From contig NZ_JABANE010000025.1 in assembly GCF_012844305.1 (NCBI RefSeq), positions 29,079 to 93,078 on the forward strand: a stretch of 64,000 bases of DNA, given 5' to 3'. Under the pieces are notes generated by a model. The model saw only the letters and a program-made list of their open reading frames with translations, was not told the origin of the DNA and ran no database searches. Within the stretch, counting starts at the first letter, position 1. The number at the start of each line of letters is the position of its first letter. Origin of the DNA: Flammeovirga aprica JL-4 (lineage in GTDB: Bacteria; Bacteroidota; Bacteroidia; Cytophagales; Flammeovirgaceae). The position numbers were made by a program, and so were the translations under genes. Below, piece after piece: positions 63,508-64,000 of this stretch.

Positions 63508-63957
63508 TTAGTTCAAAGATTTCTCATTTTGGTCCAGACGGAAATCAGAGGGTGATTTCCCCACTAAATCCGTAAAATTTCGGTTAAATGTAGCCAAAGA
63601 ATCGTACCCCACATCATAGGCTACATCAGATACTCGATCATTTGTATTCTGAAGTAATTCTACTGCTTTCTCGATTTTCTTAGTATTGATGTATTTTTTT
63701 GGACTTTCTTCAAACACCTCTTTAAACTTTCTTTTAAAAGAAGAAGTGCTCATTTGGGTAAGAGAAGCCAATTCATCCACAGATAAATTGGTAAAAAGGT
63801 TTTGTTGGATCACTTTTTTAAAAGCTACTTCAGTAGGTTTAAATATGGCTGAAAGAAAATCCAGTTCATTGGGTGCTTCTGTAGATTTGGATACTAATAA
63901 GATAAACTCCTTCAGCTTTGCCTTAATTAGGGAGTCTTGGTAAATAGACTCTAGCAC
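63508..63957 (-). CDS. AraC-type regulator, C-terminal part (5' end abnormal)
   Basis: 149 residues covering a short helical linker and the two AraC helix-turn-helix motifs (SVDELASLTQMSTSSFKRKFKEVF and RVSDVAYDVGYDSLATFNRNFTDLVGKSPSDFR). Family members carry a cupin-like sensor domain of about 120 residues in front, absent here. The frame begins at a GTG (63957) immediately after in-frame TGA and TAG codons, with no visible ribosome-binding site, so it is probably a broken gene or a frameshift lies there; the rest is beyond the window. Likely controls the DUF4345/SDR genes. Confidence 0.7.
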   Translation of the reverse strand: MLESIYQDSLIKAKLKEFILLVSKSTEAPNELDFLSAIFKPTEVAFKKVIQQNLFTNLSVDELASLTQMSTSSFKRKFKEVFEESPKKYINTKKIEKAVELLQNTNDRVSDVAYDVGYDSLATFNRNFTDLVGKSPSDFRLDQNEKSLN

Positions 63958-64000
63958 TCACTAAAATCAGGATATTTATTCTTTTTGGTGAGTGTTTTTG

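Noticed and set aside
1..64000. rRNA and tRNA genes
   Set aside because: No tRNA-like arms with conserved TTCRA loops and no rRNA segments were noticed on reading both strands.

Overview
The window is an AT-rich chromosomal stretch from a Bacteroidota bacterium, most likely a marine Cytophagales of the Flammeovirga type. Supporting signs are a protein with the gliding-associated (CHU_C) sorting domain of the type IX secretion system, a secreted sulfatase, TonB receptor/lipoprotein pairing, DUF1573/DUF4340/DUF6702/DUF4345 families, and several promoters with the Bacteroidota -7 element TAnnTTTG. The genus is inference only. I saw no rRNA, tRNA or CRISPR array.

Layout. 1-1187: 5' part of polyphosphate kinase (minus strand). 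1394-5481: secreted caspase-like protease translationally coupled to a membrane MutS-like ATPase, then an AraC regulator. 5497-10343: arylsulfatase, a small unknown protein, an M28 peptidase. 10458-13235: tight operon DUF1573 - DUF4340 - murI. 13504-14451: SiaB-like kinase and its SiaC-like target, followed by a decayed IS4-family element (14535-15739). 16220-22071: a candidate zinc-limitation (Zur-like) regulon: TonB receptor, lipoprotein, hisI and folE in one operon, divergent from a Fur-family regulator, plus a two-gene unit; three related palindromes sit on the promoters. 22124-24451: three overlapping genes (SDR, methyltransferase, sugar nucleotidyltransferase). 24714-27633: di-heme peroxidase, a structured intergenic repeat, phosphofructokinase. 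27868-29996: three tandem DUF2807 genes, the middle one a crossover hybrid. 30077-35166: outer-membrane barrel protein, a MITE-like element, a CcoI-type copper ATPase, an EamA transporter.

35244-41666 holds the distal end of the division/cell-wall cluster (murG-murC-ftsQ-ftsA-ftsZ), broken upstream of murG, where a large T9SS cargo protein lies instead of ftsW. 44950-47961: DUF6702 protein, a single-domain response regulator whose start needs a frameshift at an A7 run, a small conserved protein, a metallo-beta-lactamase-fold hydrolase, and phosphatidylserine decarboxylase. 48100-52187: an outer-membrane protein with a very basic tail, a three-member family of small unknown proteins, and a DUF5675-SH3b protein; three of these units end in the same 26-nt motif plus terminator. 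52412-54925: purD and purK. 55087-59148: a giant WG-repeat protein and two small paralogous winged-helix-like proteins. 59412-63957: typA, a HAD phosphatase whose stop codon comes from a GC-rich dispersed palindrome, an SDR, a DUF4345 membrane protein and an AraC-type protein that looks cut at its 5' end.

The most promising system is the 16.2-22.1 kb region: shared operator-like palindromes link zinc-type uptake genes, two zinc enzymes and two poorly known proteins. The repeated 3'-UTR cassette with its small-protein family and the SiaB/SiaC pair without SiaA/SiaD come next.
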